From positions 310,001 through 374,000 of the forward strand of contig JALMQS010000104.1 of the NCBI GenBank assembly GCA_024734495.1: 64,000 nucleotides of DNA, read 5' to 3'. This document shows positions 39,246 to 51,232 of the stretch, one piece after another (the first letter of the stretch is position 1; each line of letters begins with the position of its first letter). Position numbers and translations under genes: made by a program. The notes below the pieces were generated by a model. That model saw nothing but the letters and a program-made list of their open reading frames with translations. It was not told the origin of the DNA and ran no database searches. The DNA comes from Forficula auricularia (lineage: Eukaryota > Arthropoda > Insecta > Dermaptera > Forficulidae).

Positions 39246-40130
39246 ATCAAATTAATCACAAAAATAAAAGCTTCAACAGCTTCATTACTAATAAATCTCC
39301 TGATTTTCTTTAGAAATCTTAACTCTATCGTCATTTTGCTTTTTATATTATTAGATTCAATTAGAAATTCAAGAAAAAAATTTATCAAATCTTTATTGTC
39401 GCCGTTAAGGGCTTAGTTTATTTATGGTAATATTTTTATTTGACATATTTATATTTTAAATAAGGAATAATTTCGTGAATACAAATATTAGCTGGAAATA
39501 GGCTTCAGATCTGACGCCTGTTGAGTTCTTTTACCTGAAAAAAGTGAACAATACTTGGGTGTAAGAAAATTGAACTTATAACATTTTAGATTAATTATTT
39601 TTATTACAAAATCTCTGCTGCTATAAACAATTATAAATTTCTAAGCCTTGGATGAATACACATTTCAGAAATTAGATCGCTAAAAACACAAATATGAAAA
39701 ATGACACATAGTGAAAATAGATGGAATTTAAGAGATATGTTCCATTTTTCTTCTTCTTCATATGCCAAGCTTGATTCGCGATGATGAGTATTCTCTGCAT
39801 AGTAATTGTCCTGAGGAAATTTGCTCACAGGGGGTGGTTCCCATTACCTTCCCCTGAATTTAGTGAGGAGCCTTGCATATTTGTCAGGGCTGAAGACTGA
39901 ATTGAGATTTGATCCCGAGTAAATGCTATTTCAAGTCACTATACACTAACGGCGTCAAAAAAAATAATTTAAACAAATCTCTAAATGTAAATATAACCAG
40001 GGATGAATAAAAATCATTATTTATTGAAAAAGTTATATTGCTTAAGGCGCTTCGAGACTTTAGGGCACCCTGTAGTTTGTTGCTTATTTGTTTTATTCTC
40101 GTATCTTCATGCTTCACTTTTCATATAACC
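39246..40130. other. No gene recognised
   Basis: AT-rich. Short open frames here have no recognisable domain. Confidence 0.35.
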
Positions 40131-40133
40131 TAT

Positions 40134-40787
40134 ATCATCGATTCTCAACCGGTGATACGCGTACCACCATACATGTGAGATCTCTAGACATGGATGATTT
40201 TTGGAACATTTATAAGAGACTTTTTCTTCTTCTATGTTTGGCCTTAAACATTCCACTAGCTTGATATGCATCGTTCTCCAAACGGCTGCGATATCCTGAA
40301 ATTCTCGGAATGCTTCGGGTCTATAAACACTTCGAACATTCCAGTTGCCATCCTCAAGTTAATACGAGGTCTATTCCTGCCCAAGGCGATGCATTTTTTA
40401 CGGAGTGGGCTTGTTAGGCTCACATCCAACCCATTTTACTCGCTTTTTACGAGATGCAGGGGATACTGTGGATCTATTCTACCCCCGATCCACAGGGGGA
40501 TTTATTTGAGACTATATTTTCGAAAAGCTTGGCTTTATCTTCATTTTAATATGAATTCAATTTTGAAGAAAACTTCGAAATATTTACAATATAGGTTTCA
40601 AACTCAATGCGTGACTTGTGCCAAAATAAAATGTGTGAAGTTTAAGAGGGCCGCAAAGAAACTTAGGGTTCGTAGAAATCTAGTTATGTTATTAAATATA
40701 ATATAATTTAAAAAAGATTTCAATATTTCCTTTGACAGTGGGGCCGCAAAAATTGACGATGCGGGCAGCGAGTTTGACACCTATGAT
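40134..40787. mobile_element. Possible hAT-ended unit with an unrecognised ORF
   Basis: The left edge GATTCTCAACCGGTGATACG resembles one hAT TIR type (CAGTGATTCTCAACC). The right edge GAGTTTGACACCTATG resembles another (CATAGGTGTCAAACTC). They do not match each other, so it may be a composite. The frame 40266-40706 (146 codons) is basic at its C terminus and has no domain I know. I would not call it a gene. Confidence 0.3.
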
Positions 40788-40974
40788 TTACAATAAACTA
40801 AAGATAAAAATATGCCTTTCTAAAGTGTTTTCAAATTTTTCGATGATCGAAGTATAATTTCTATTTTTTCTTTATTTTTTTTCTTTTTAAATAATTTTAC
40901 ATGCAATGTTTATTAAATGAAAAAGTGATTATGACAAATTATTAAAAAATAGCTATTTTTATTGGTTTGACTTA

Positions 40975-43375
40975 ATTTTTACTTTATTCAATGCGAAGCA
41001 TGGGGAAAGTATTGTAATCCGACTCGATGCAAGCGCGACTTCAAAGGGTCCTCATGTAAAGACTACGGAACCCATGGACTCAATTAAAGTCACAAATTGT
41101 AGTATTCAATTAGGTTGAATTTTAGCACGTGACGGTTTTGCCAAAAATTACATGGGGTCTCGTCGAGAGGCCAAAAAGTGCGATTTTTACTTTATCCAAT
41201 GCGAAGCATGGGGAAAGTATTGTAATCGGTCTGGCAGCAAGCGTGGCTTCAAAGGGTCCTCAGGTAAAGACTACGGAACCCATGAACTCAATTAAAGTCA
41301 CAAATTGTAGTATTCAATTGGGTTGAATTTTAGCACGTGACGGTTTTGCCAAAAATTACATGGGGTCTCGTCGAGAGGCCAAAAAGTGCCATTTTTTCAT
41401 TTAGTGCGTGCGGATGGATGTATGGATGTATGTTATCGTTTTTTTGGCCCACGATTTTTTCCACACCGTTGCACCGATTGAAATGAAATTGAAAACCTAC
41501 CATTAGTTTAACAAAATGAAGCGCTGACTTAGTTTTTGGTACATATCGGTCCACAAACATTAGTACTTTATTTCAGTACTTTTTTAGTTTTTTCTAAATA
41601 TCTTGAAAATGACTTAACCAATTTTGATGAAATTTAATATCCTAATTAAGTACCTTGTGGACCACAAAAAAGATCAAATAAAGTTTTTAGTAAAATTATA
41701 TTTTAAAGTACTTTACTCTAGAGTAAGATAGTACTTTTTTTAATTTTTTATTTTAAATTCTTTAAAATTTATTCATTTGATCGTTTTAATATAGCTCATT
41801 TAACCTTGCTTAAGTAAGAATGGATAGGCTTCTCTCTGTGAAATGCTAAAAATATGGAAGGAAATTTTATAAGTAACCTGCGTTGTTTTCTTATCAGTTA
41901 CCTTTGCTGAAGACAGAGGAATCGAGTTAAAACCAAAAATAGCGATTGATTCTCATCTAGTACTTGAGGAATAACCATTCTATATTGGATTTTTGACGTT
42001 TCGGTTTTTATTGGTAACCATTGCTGAAGACATGGAGGAATCGAGTTAAAATAAAAAATAGCGATTGATTCTCATCTAGTACTTGGGGAATAACCATTCT
42101 ATATTGGATTTTTGACGTTTCGGTTTTTATTGTTAACCATTGCTGAAGACACAGAGGATTCGACTTAAAATCAAAAATAGCGATTGATTTTCATCTAGTA
42201 TTGAGGAATAACCATTCTATATTGGATTTTTGACGTTTCGGTTTTTATTGGTAACCATTGCTGAAGACTTGGAGGAATCGACTTAAAATCAAAAATAGCG
42301 ATTGATTCTCAGCTAGTACTTGAGGAATAACCATTATATATTGGATTTTCGACGTTTCGGATTTTATTGGTAACCATTGCTGAAGGCACAGAGGATTCGA
42401 CTTAAAATCAAAAATAGCGATTGATTCTCAGCTAGTACTTGAGGAATAACCATTATATATTGGATTTTCGACGTTTCGGATTTTATTGGTAACCATTGCT
42501 GAAGGCACAGAGGATTCGACTTAAAATCAAAAATAGCGATTGATTCTCAACTAGTACTTGAGGAATAACCATTCTATATTGGATTTTTGACGTTTCGGTT
42601 TTTATTGGTAACCATTGCTGAAGACACAGAGGATTCGACTTAAAATCAAAAATAGCGATTGATTTTAATCTAGTACTTGAGGAATAACCATTCTATATTG
42701 GATTTTTGACGTTTCTGTTTTTATTGGTAGCCATTGCTGAAGACACAGAGGATTCGACTTAAAATCAAAAATAGCGATTGTTTCTCATCTATTACTTGGG
42801 GAATAATAATTCTACCTCAGATTTTTGACCTTTCGATTATTATTGGTAACCATTGCTGAAGACAGAGGAATCGGCTTAAAATAAAAAATAACGATCGATT
42901 CTTATCTAATACTAGATGAAAACCCTTATTGAATTCCATTTTTGATGTTTTGACTATTAGTGGCAACCTCTACTGAAAACGTGGAAGAATCGACTTAAAA
43001 ACAAAAAGACTAAATTCTTTTTTGGTAACCAACTCAAGCTTGAGTTGTTTGCCATAACAGAATTTAGTCTTTTTTGTTTTTATGTCGATTCTTCCACGTT
43101 TTCAGTAGAGGTTGTCAAAACATCTACAAATGGAATGCAATAAGGGTTTTCCTCTAGTATTAGATAAGAATCGATCGTTATTTTTGATTTTAAGTCGATT
43201 CCACCATGTCTTCAGCAGTGGTTACCAATAATAATCGAAAGGTCAAAAATCTAATGTAGAATTGTTATTCCCCAATGTAATAGATGAGAATCGATCGCTA
43301 TTTTTGATTTTAAGTCGATTCCTCCATGTCATCCCCAAGTGGTTACCATTAATAACCGAAATGTCAAAAATCCAA
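40975..43375 (+). mobile_element. Palindromic 119-bp satellite element (copy 2)
   Basis: The unique region 40975-41870 includes a tandem duplication of AATGCGAAGCATGGGGAAAG (at about 40988 and 41199). About nine ~119-bp units follow (41890-42900). A palindromic centre at about 43005-43075 is the same as in copy 1. Two or three inverted units run to 43375. Unit number and arm asymmetry differ from copy 1, as unequal exchange in the arms would produce. Confidence 0.7.
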
Positions 43376-43652
43376 TTTTTCTGATTAATTTTATCAAGAG
43401 CTGAAATTTTAGTAAAATCACACATAAAATAAATTTATAAAGGGTCAATTAAAAGAAAAGGATCCAAGAGCATGCGTAGAATCAACGTGAATTATTTTCT
43501 TTACTATATTTATTGGACATAATTCATTTTCCAAGATTTATTAAGAATCAAAAAGAAAAAGTAAAAAAAATGTAAATCATGTATCCGATGTTTTCACAAT
43601 TATTTGTCAGCAAACAGTTTGAGCTGAAACGGGACTCCAAAGATAGAGCTTA

Positions 43653-44181
43653 TTAAGGAAGTTCTTTCACAAATGCAAAAATTCAAGAAGTCTTCAAAAC
43701 TTGGAATACAAGTCATTAAAAGCATAATACATATACTGTTAAAATTTGAAGACGATTTACCACACCAAACATGAAATAATTGCAATTAAAAATGAAATTT
43801 TTTACATATGGTAGATTGGGAAAGGGTGGGAAAATGAAATTTATTTTATTTTTTTCATTGAAGGACTTTCACCATCTTGATGAAAAACTAATATTTGTTA
43901 GAATAATTTATTCGGAGTAACTTGAAAAAAAAATTGAAATTATTTGCCTCGTAGTTTTGATAAAAAAAATAGAAGAAAAAACATATTTGGGCGATTATTT
44001 TTAGTGGAGGGGGATACAATATTAATGGCTTGGAAACGATCCATTCATAAAGATAATATAGTAGTGTAAAAAGTATAGTCACGTTAAAAAAACAACCTAA
44101 AATTTTAGAACCGTTCATATTTATAGAGTGGTTTCGAGGCTAAAACTTTTTGTGTGGATTGTCGCGAAAGAACCTCCTTAA
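43653..44181 (-). mobile_element. TTAA-type MITE family 1, copy E (complete, inverted)
   Basis: TTAAGGAAGTTCTTTCAC at the left and GAAAGAACCTCCTTAA at the right; 529 bp. Serves as an intact reference for the split copies C and F. Confidence 0.75.
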
Positions 44182-44500
44182 TACAAACTCATGAGCATAT
44201 TTTCAGCTTCTTAGCTACAACCGTACAAAACCTCACCAATTAAAAATGATTTTTTTTCTGATTATCTCCAATTTTCACCTGGAAATCCTGAAACTCTTCG
44301 TTTGTATAAGATAAACATTTTCTATATTTCTACGACCTTCCGTTCTTGAGTTATAGTAATTTAAACGACACAGTTGCAAAATGGTTGTATTCGAGTAGCA
44401 GTGTTGATGTTCGGGAAAAATCATATTTCGGTAATTAGAATTCCTCTTTGATTCAATTGAAAGTTTTTACCGAGAGTAGCAGAATTTTTATATATTGAAG

Positions 44501-44641
44501 GAGACAATAAAAGAGTGTGTCTTCTGCTGGAATTATACATTGTAATAGACTGATGAAGAGAGGCAAAGCCCTCGAAACTATAGTCTCTATAAATAAATAA
44601 AATTTATAATTCCAGCAGAAGACACACTCTTTTATTGTCTC
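44501..44641 (+). mobile_element. Foldback element FB3 (hammerhead in loop)
   Basis: Arms 44501-44535 and 44605-44641 are almost perfect inverse repeats (GAGACAATAAAAGAGTGTG and its complement). The central loop is the hammerhead-like motif and an AATAAATAAA tract. The unit is 141 bp. Confidence 0.75.
44545..44590 (+). ncRNA. Type I hammerhead-like ribozyme in FB3
   Basis: Helix I is ATAGA (44545-44549) with TCTAT (44586-44590). CTGATGA is at 44550-44556 and an extra A at 44557. Helix II is GAG(A)GGC with GCCCTC, with one bulged A. GAAAC is at 44574-44578. Helix III is AC with GT around loop TATA (44579-44582), and GTC at 44583-44585. All conserved core bases are present. Confidence 0.7.
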
Positions 44642-44644
44642 TTT

Positions 44645-44760
44645 GGTAAAAACACAATTTAACTGGACTATTATTTTGTTTTAATAAAAAAAAATCCCAC
44701 TAAATATTTTGCTTTATGGATTGACCCTCCCCCCCCCATTAAAATTTTCTGGCTACCTCA
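44645..44760 (+). repeat. Fragment of the palindromic hAT-type insertion (as 36370-36490)
   Basis: Shares AACACAATTTAACTGGACTA and ATATTTTGCTTTATGGATTG with 36380-36455, then a C run and a TIR-like CTGGCTACCTCACTG. Confidence 0.6.
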
Positions 44761-44771
44761 CTGTATATATA

Positions 44772-45545
44772 TTAACGAGCTTTTCGTGCGTGCCTTCGGC
44801 ACGCCCTCGAAGCTCGGCCCTCCGAGCTGGTGCCCTGGCGGGCAGCGTCTCGGTCCAAAAATTTTATTCCTCTTAAAAAACCACACTCCAAATGTATACC
44901 CGTAAACTACCGAAAATACATCGTCTCTTAAAAGTTTCGCCTCTTTAATTTTTTGAGTGGCGGGGGAGGGGAGGAATAATTATGAATATATTTAAATTTA
45001 AATTTCATTTTTCCTTTTCAAAACAAAAATAATGAAATGATTTATGAACTGCAAAAAATTCGCAGGCTGAATCATGGAAATTATTCAAATTTACGCGGTT
45101 CAATTAATTTAATTAATTACGAAAAATATATTTAATGTTTCTTAATTTAAAATGAATTGGAGTCTTTCATTTCAAAATTCGAGTGCAAATTAAAATTATA
45201 TTTCAAATTTGCCTGGTTAATGAAAATCAATTGGAGCTCTCAGTTTAAAATCCTAGCTAACAATTATATTTCAAATTTGCCTCGTTAATTAATATATATT
45301 TAATGTTTTTTAATTTAAAATCAATTGGTGTTTTTTCATTTTCATTCGAGTTCAAATGAATACAATATTATCTCGACACAAAGTCTAAATCAAAAATTTA
45401 TAGTTTTAGTAACTGAAATCATGGTATAAATATTAATGTCAGATTGGTCTAGTGGTTAAAACTAATGACCTTAGTTCAAGAGTTCGTAGGTTCGATTCTA
45501 GGCAAGAGGAGATTTTTTAGAGAAATTTCTCTTAGCGTTGTTACA
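44772..45545 (+). repeat. Dispersed repeat R4 (copy 2) with tRNA-like head
   Basis: Inverse of 20855-21484. At 45440-45505 it has A-box-like TGGTCTAGTGGTTA and B-box-like GGTTCGATTCTAG at tRNA-like spacing. This supports a tRNA-derived SINE origin for at least this end. A hairpin GTGCCTTCGGCAC-type is near 44795. Confidence 0.6.
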
Positions 45546-45637
45546 AATTAATCTAGACAACATAGTATAGTATGTTAGGTTAAAATAAAATAAAATGTAT
45601 CTTCTGTTTTGTAAATAAAATAATTTTTAATTATTTC

Positions 45638-45680
45638 TAGAGACTATAGTTTCGAAGGCATTGCCTTCATCATCAGTCTA
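45638..45680 (-). ncRNA. Type I hammerhead-like ribozyme, FB4 left arm
   Basis: Identical in all core parts to the right-arm copy at 45832-45874, on the minus strand. Confidence 0.75.
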
Positions 45681-45831
45681 TCACAAATATTTCAAATTAG
45701 TTACAAATTAAGATTTATACATAGAAAATTTTGAAAAATATATAATGTCTTTTTCTTCATGTTTCCTCTTGGGAGTTTAGAATATATATTAATCTTAATC
45801 TTAATTTGTAACTAATTTGAAATATTTGTGA

Positions 45832-45874
45832 TAGACTGATGATGAAGGCAATGCCTTCGAAACTATAGTCTCTA
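45832..45874 (+). ncRNA. Type I hammerhead-like ribozyme, FB4 right arm
   Basis: Helix I is TAGA (45832-45835) with TCTA (45871-45874). CTGATGA is at 45836-45842 and an extra T at 45843. Helix II is GAAGGC (45844-45849) with GCCTTC (45853-45858), loop AAT. GAAAC is at 45859-45863. Helix III is AC with GT around TATA, and the cleavage-site triplet GTC at 45868-45870. Compared with the 27712 motif, one helix II pair changes from G-C to A-T on both sides, which is a compensatory change. Confidence 0.78.
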
Positions 45875-45939
45875 GAAATAATTAAAATTATTTTATTTAC
45901 AAAACAGAAGACTCTCATTTTATTTTATTTTTAACCTAA

Positions 45940-46722
45940 AATAAAAACAATTCTGTTACCATCGACAGTGAAATCTTTTATTCAACTAATATATAGTATG
46001 ATATTGATGTGAATTACCACCAAGCCGTGAGAAATTGCTCACTTTTCCTCCAATTGACTTATTATAAAGAAGTTTAAAAAAGTCCAAGTTATGCGAAATG
46101 TATAGAGCAGTTGATTGATTTTATAGAATATAATTCTCGTGGTGTTTATTTAAAATGTTTGGCGTCATTATAGTATTTGCAAATGAGTCTGGTTCGGAGT
46201 GGACATCCACCGCAGCAGCAGCGATGGAGGTGGCGTAGTTGGAGTCAAGGCCGGATAAAGAGCTTTTCTCATTGAGAAAAATATAAAAGAGAAATGGATG
46301 TCTATTAACTGGACTATATACATATATATGATCTGGTTGAGGATTGTGAGGGCGTCAACTTTCTTCCAGGGAATGGAAGGTTGCTGATTGAGGTTCAAGG
46401 TTATATTGGTAAATTCACATTTAAAATAATAATAATAATAAAATTGAACTGATAAAAAGTGGGGTCTACTTTGTATGGAAATATGGTCGTAGTATTATTA
46501 TCTATCAATTTTTCAGAAATATTCGCTGGAAGGGATGACGGAAGAACGGTTCAAACTTCGAGTACTAACTCTTTTTCTTTTTCTCTCTTTCAAGGGAATA
46601 TGATTAGAAATCAAATGCTTTTATTAACAATAGAATCATATGTAAATAAATGGGTGGCCCCTCAAGAAATAAAAGTTTACGATGATTTTGAAAGATATAT
46701 TACTTATCTTAATTTCTTTTCT
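45940..46722. other. No gene recognised
   Basis: The open frame 46459-46782 runs into the MITE at 46723 and has no known domain. Otherwise AT-rich sequence. Confidence 0.35.
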
Positions 46723-47896
46723 CAAGGTAGTTCTTTCCCAAAATGCAAAAATTCAAGAAGTCTTCAGAAACTTGGAATATAAGTCATTATAAGCATAATA
46801 AACACACTGTTAAAATTTGAAGACGATTTACCACACCAAACATGAAATAATTGAAATTAAAAATGCAATTTTTACATAGTGGTAGATTAGAAACAGTGGG
46901 ATATGATCATTATTTTATTTTTCATTGAAGGACTTTCACCATCTTGATGAAAAACTAATATTTGTTAGAATAATATATTCGTAGTAACTTAAAATAATAA
47001 GCTGACGTGTTCTGATGTGGCCATCCACTTGACTTTACTATACAACGCGGCCCCTAAAATTATTTATAATCATGTGGGGGAGGGGGTTAGTTTTTGGATT
47101 TTTAAACTCCTGGGATCCCACTGATTATGTATACAAAATTTGGTTGAGTTTGGTAAATGGACAAGATTTTAATTTTTTGACCCCCCCCCATTTTTGGGCC
47201 GTTAGATTTTGCATTTTTAGACTTCTTGGGTCCACTGATTATGTATACAAAATTTGGTTGAGTTTTTTCAAATGGCTTAGATTTTTAATTTTTTAACCTC
47301 CACCCCTTAATTTTGGGTCGATATGGACCAAAACTATGCGTGAAATTTGGTTTCGATATTCACACTAGTTTTTGAGCTAGCTCGTCCACAAAAATTTAGT
47401 AACGCACAAACTAACTAACTGACAATCAGACAGACTAACAGACATTTTGACAAAACAATTATTATCTCGAAAATATATTTTTTTCGATGTTCACTTATTA
47501 GGGCTTTTTTTGTAAAGCGAAATGCCATCGTTTCGCTCAATTTATTAATCAAAATAGTTTCGCCCGTTTTTGAGATATTTCGAAAAAAATAAGGAAAAAA
47601 CACCTTTTTCATGCACGATTACAACACTTGACCATACCCTGTATAAAGTAAAAATGAAATTATTTACCTCGTAGTTTTGATAAAAAAAATAGAAAAAACA
47701 GACATATTTGGGCTATTATTTTTAGTGGAAGGGATATAATATCAATGGTTTGGAAACGATCCATTCATAAGAGAGATATAGTAATGTAAGAAGTACAGTC
47801 ACATTAAAAAACATAACCTAACATTTTAGCACCGTTCATATTTATAGAGTGGTTACGAAGCTAAAACTTTTTTATGTAGATTGTCGTGAAAGAAGT
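46723..47896 (-). mobile_element. TTAA-type MITE family 1, copy F, split by repeat R3
   Basis: The inverted MITE halves 46723-46992 and 47638-47896 rejoin to match copy E. The left TTAA has decayed to TCAA. Confidence 0.7.
46993..47637 (-). mobile_element. Dispersed repeat R3 (copy 2), inserted in a MITE
   Basis: Runs TAAGCTGACGTGTTCTG to CATACCCTGTA, the inverse of 12083-12660. The interruption of MITE copy F shows it moved as a unit. Lacking TIRs, its class is undetermined. Confidence 0.65.
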
Positions 47897-47899
47897 CAT

Positions 47900-48392
47900 T
47901 GTAGGAAAATATAAAAAAATATTTTAACTTTAATGGTTGAATTGTTGAAAGGTTTATTAAATATTTTTGAAATAAACTACATTAACTTCATTTATTAAAA
48001 AAACTAGCTGAGAGGCTGCGTCTTCGGCGAATATCTTCCCTATCCTCCGCCTGCTGGACTCCCCCAAACCCCCCCACTCCGCAGACACACATACGAATAT
48101 TACCAATTTTTTACCCCAATATATTTTCCAGTCCTTTTAATAATAACTGTACAAAATTGACCAAAACACGATCCAGAAGTATCTTCAGTTAGATTTAATT
48201 TTCAAAATTTCAAAAGGGAAGGCGTGCTAAGTGGTATTAGATAGAACTTTCAAAAATTAATAACTCATGCTGTACAAGAAAAAATTTAATGTTTTTAGCT
48301 TTATTTTTAAAAATAATTAGAGGTATGATCCAAAAAACTACATTTTAACAACACTAACCGTTCAATGAAATAATGTTACAATAATTTGATGT
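47900..48392. other. No gene recognised
   Basis: AT-rich with a C-rich patch near 48060-48085. No repeat partner was noticed. Confidence 0.35.
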
Positions 48393-49131
48393 TTAAGGTA
48401 GTTGTTTTGCCACAATACTGTAAAAAAGTTAATGCTAGAGTAGGTATATAGAACAGACAATAAGGATTCATAATTCATAAGCCCAAAACTTGTTGCTGTT
48501 TATGTACCACTACTAGCTAATCCCGTGCTCGTTTGACAAATCTGACACCATTGTAAGGGATTGAATATTTTTATATTAAAATGACAGATAAAATACAATT
48601 TAATGGTCGATTTATTTCTATAAAAATCATTTTTTATTTTTTAACAAATTTAATCAACGCCTACGTTACACCTTATGAAAATTATAATTTTGAAAAATCC
48701 AGCGCATACACGCTTTATAAATCGTTCGCTGGTTAAATAAATGCGGTGTTGTCTAATTGTTTTTACTGTAAATTTTTTCATACATTTTTCATTATTCATT
48801 CATTATTATCTGAGAAACTGTGTTGTAACTATGAATCAAAATTGTTTTAAAATATGTATTGGTTATTGTTTAATGTTGGTTTAGTTTTTTATAAAAATGG
48901 TAAGAAGGGTTTCTTAATTATAATTAAATATGTATGTAAACTTTCCGATATCCCGTATAGTGCAATGTATAAGAGTCTGAAAAATTCTATTTTTGAAATT
49001 TAATATCTCCGGAACTATATTGTTCATAAATTTTGTTTTGCCACCAATCGATGCAGAAGTATTTAAATAATAATCTGTATAAATTTCAAAAAAATCCTAA
49101 GAAACCTCATTTGGCGGACCAACTACCTTAA
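48393..49131 (-). mobile_element. TTAA-type MITE family 2 (copy 2)
   Basis: The inverse of 25551-26253. TTAAGGTAGTTGTTTTGCC at the left and CCAACTACCTTAA at the right; 739 bp. Confidence 0.7.
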
Positions 49132-49462
49132 AAAGGTACAATTGCTTGTTGATAGCATGTCGTATCTGTGAGATACGCGCGACCGTCTTTGGTAGTCTAC
49201 TCGTAGGAGGCGCGTCTATCGAAAGGTTAATATAAAATATAGAATCGAATTTCAATTGGCCAGAGATAATCGGCGAAAAGGGCTGGCTTTCGGTGCTCGG
49301 GGTAAATATTAATTCCTTAATACCTACTTCTCATAGAGGAATGGAGAAACCATTAAAAATCAATTTTTATTATTATCCAATTGGATGTTGATGAAAGCAG
49401 TCCACGGTGGTTGTAAAAAATAATAAGACTATAGAGGTTTTATTATTTTACATTTATTTGTT

Positions 49463-49505
49463 AAACCGACGTTTCGGAGATTTATTCTCTCCTTCTTCAG
49501 GGTCT
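49463..49505 (-). ncRNA. Hammerhead-like motif (family H12)
   Basis: On the minus strand helix I is AGACC (49505-49501) with GGTTT (49467-49463), including one G-U pair. CTGAAGA is at 49500-49494 and an extra A at 49493. Helix II is GGAGA with TCTCC around GAATAAA. GAAAC is followed directly by GTC, giving a self-complementary ACGT. AATAAA follows about 5 nt downstream. The surrounding sequence is unrelated to FB1/FB2. Confidence 0.6.
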
Positions 49506-49924
49506 ATATAATTGAGGGGAAGACGAATATTAATTAGTATTGGGATTTTCACAAGTCATTCATAATATAAAAACAATATACACAAAACAAAAATAATAAT
49601 CATAAATCTACTCACAACAAAAAGTCAATGAAAGTAGTTCAAAACATAGTTACTTTCTGTCTCCTTTGACAATGCCAAAAAAACATAAAAAAATTTTTCA
49701 TCTCGAATAGAAAACAAAGTAAAAAGCAATTGATGATCCATATGTTAATGAGATATATATAAATGAATGAATGTATAACATGTCCCCACCAATCATTGGA
49801 TGCGCAGAATATCGTTGCGCATATCGGTATAGTTGTTGGTATTTTTTTTTAAATTTATATTACAATTATTTACAAATTTATAAATATGGTCATTATCAGT
49901 CCCAAAATTTTTACAAAATATATG

Positions 49925-50530
49925 CAAAGTTCTTTACTTTATCCAATGCAAAGCATGGGTAAAGTATTGTAATCGCTCTCGGGGCAAGCGTGGCTTCAAA
50001 GGGTCCTCAGGTAAAAACTACGGAACCCATGGACTCAATTAAAGTCACAAATTGTAGTATTCAATTAGGTTGAATTTTAGCACGTGACGGTTTTGCCAAA
50101 AATTACAAGGGGTCTCGTCGAGAGGCCAAAAAGTGCGATTTTTTCATTTAGTGCGTGCGGATGGATGGATGTATGTATGTTATCGTTTTTTTGGCCCACG
50201 ATTTTTTCCACACCGTTGCACCGATTGAAATGAAATTAAAAACCTAGCATTCTTTTAACAAAATGAAGCGCTGATTAGTTTTTGGTACATATCGGTCCAC
50301 AAACATTAGAACTTTATTTCAGTACTTTTTTAGTTTTTTCTAAATATCTTGAAAATGACTTAACCAATTTTGATGAAATTTAATATCCTAATTAAGTACC
50401 TTGGGGACCACAAAAAGGTTAAATAAAGTTTTTAGTAAAATTATATTTTAAAGTACTTTACTCTAGAACATATTAATATTTCAAATGAATTTGGATAAAG
50501 TTTAGCAACGATCCGTTGCAGTTTATTTTT
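49925..50530 (+). mobile_element. Satellite element, internally deleted copy (copy 3)
   Basis: The unique region (TTTACTTTATCCAATGCAAAG to ACTTTACTCTAGA, to 50465) is followed at once by the opposite terminal segment seen at 13186-13240, with its GCAACGATCCGTTGC hairpin. The 119-bp arrays and palindromic centre are missing. Confidence 0.55.
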
Positions 50531-51232
50531 TTTTCCCTTTTAAAAAACATAGTTCGGAACGTCATTAATATATTTACATATTATTAATATTTTTTTTTTT
50601 TTTAATTAAATTCGTCACAGGAGTTTTAAATTATTAATTAAGCCATCCCAGCAAATACTCAATTTATTATTATCAACACAAATATATTTAAATAAAAATG
50701 TATAATCACTTTCTTTTCGTGATATATAAATATATAAAGAGAACTTTTATTGTTTTTATGGGTTTAAAACATGGAAGAATGGGGTTAAAAAATGAAATTT
50801 ATTTTCATTATATTACCGCTTGAGTTTCTCAACTATCTTCAATTGAAGAACCAATTAAAAGAATAAAAAACTTTTACAGACTTTCTAACAAAAGAAAATC
50901 ACGACTTGATCTTTAATTGAGGAAATGGCGCTTTTCAACCCTATTCAAGAAAAGTAAAATTTAAAAAATATAAAATAAATAAACTAATTAAAAAGTAATT
51001 TTGAAATAGCACGAATTTATATCCCACCAAAGTTAGCGCCTGTAAGTCAAGCAGCCATCTATGCACTTACACTCGTTATCATTTTTCGAATACAAGTCCA
51101 AACTTTAATTGCTTTTGAGTATTTATTTATAGAGATTACTCTTCATAAAAAAGTAGTTATTAATTGTTTAAGAAAATACAAATCATTTCAGGAATAATAT
51201 TACCTTTATAAATGAAATATAAACCGGGTGAG
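50531..51232. other. No gene recognised
   Basis: Very AT-rich sequence with no repeat partner noticed. Confidence 0.35.

Larger units (their letters stand above)
45575..45939. mobile_element. Foldback element FB4 with two perfect hammerhead motifs
   Basis: Arms of about 140 bp (TTAGGTTAAAATAAAATAAA and its complement at the outer edges; TTGTAACTAATTTGAAATAT and its complement inside) face each other around a ~70-bp centre. Each arm holds the same 43-nt hammerhead motif, transcribed outward. There is no ORF and no clear target duplication. Confidence 0.75.

Noticed and set aside
40266..40706. The 146-codon ORF as a host gene
   Set aside because: No recognised domain, flanked by hAT-like ends, and no splice or promoter evidence.
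41890..42900. Regular ~119-bp repeats as a CRISPR array
   Set aside because: The whole unit is repeated without unique spacers, and this is a eukaryotic sequence.
41890..43375. The 119-bp satellite unit as a hammerhead ribozyme
   Set aside because: CTGAAGA and the complement of GAAACGTC occur in each unit but on opposite strands, so no core can form in one RNA.
45436..45510. A genuine tRNA gene
   Set aside because: A and B boxes are present, but no acceptor stem or complete cloverleaf is visible, and the segment is part of dispersed repeat R4.
46459..46782. The 107-codon ORF as a gene
   Set aside because: Its end lies inside a MITE and there is no known motif.
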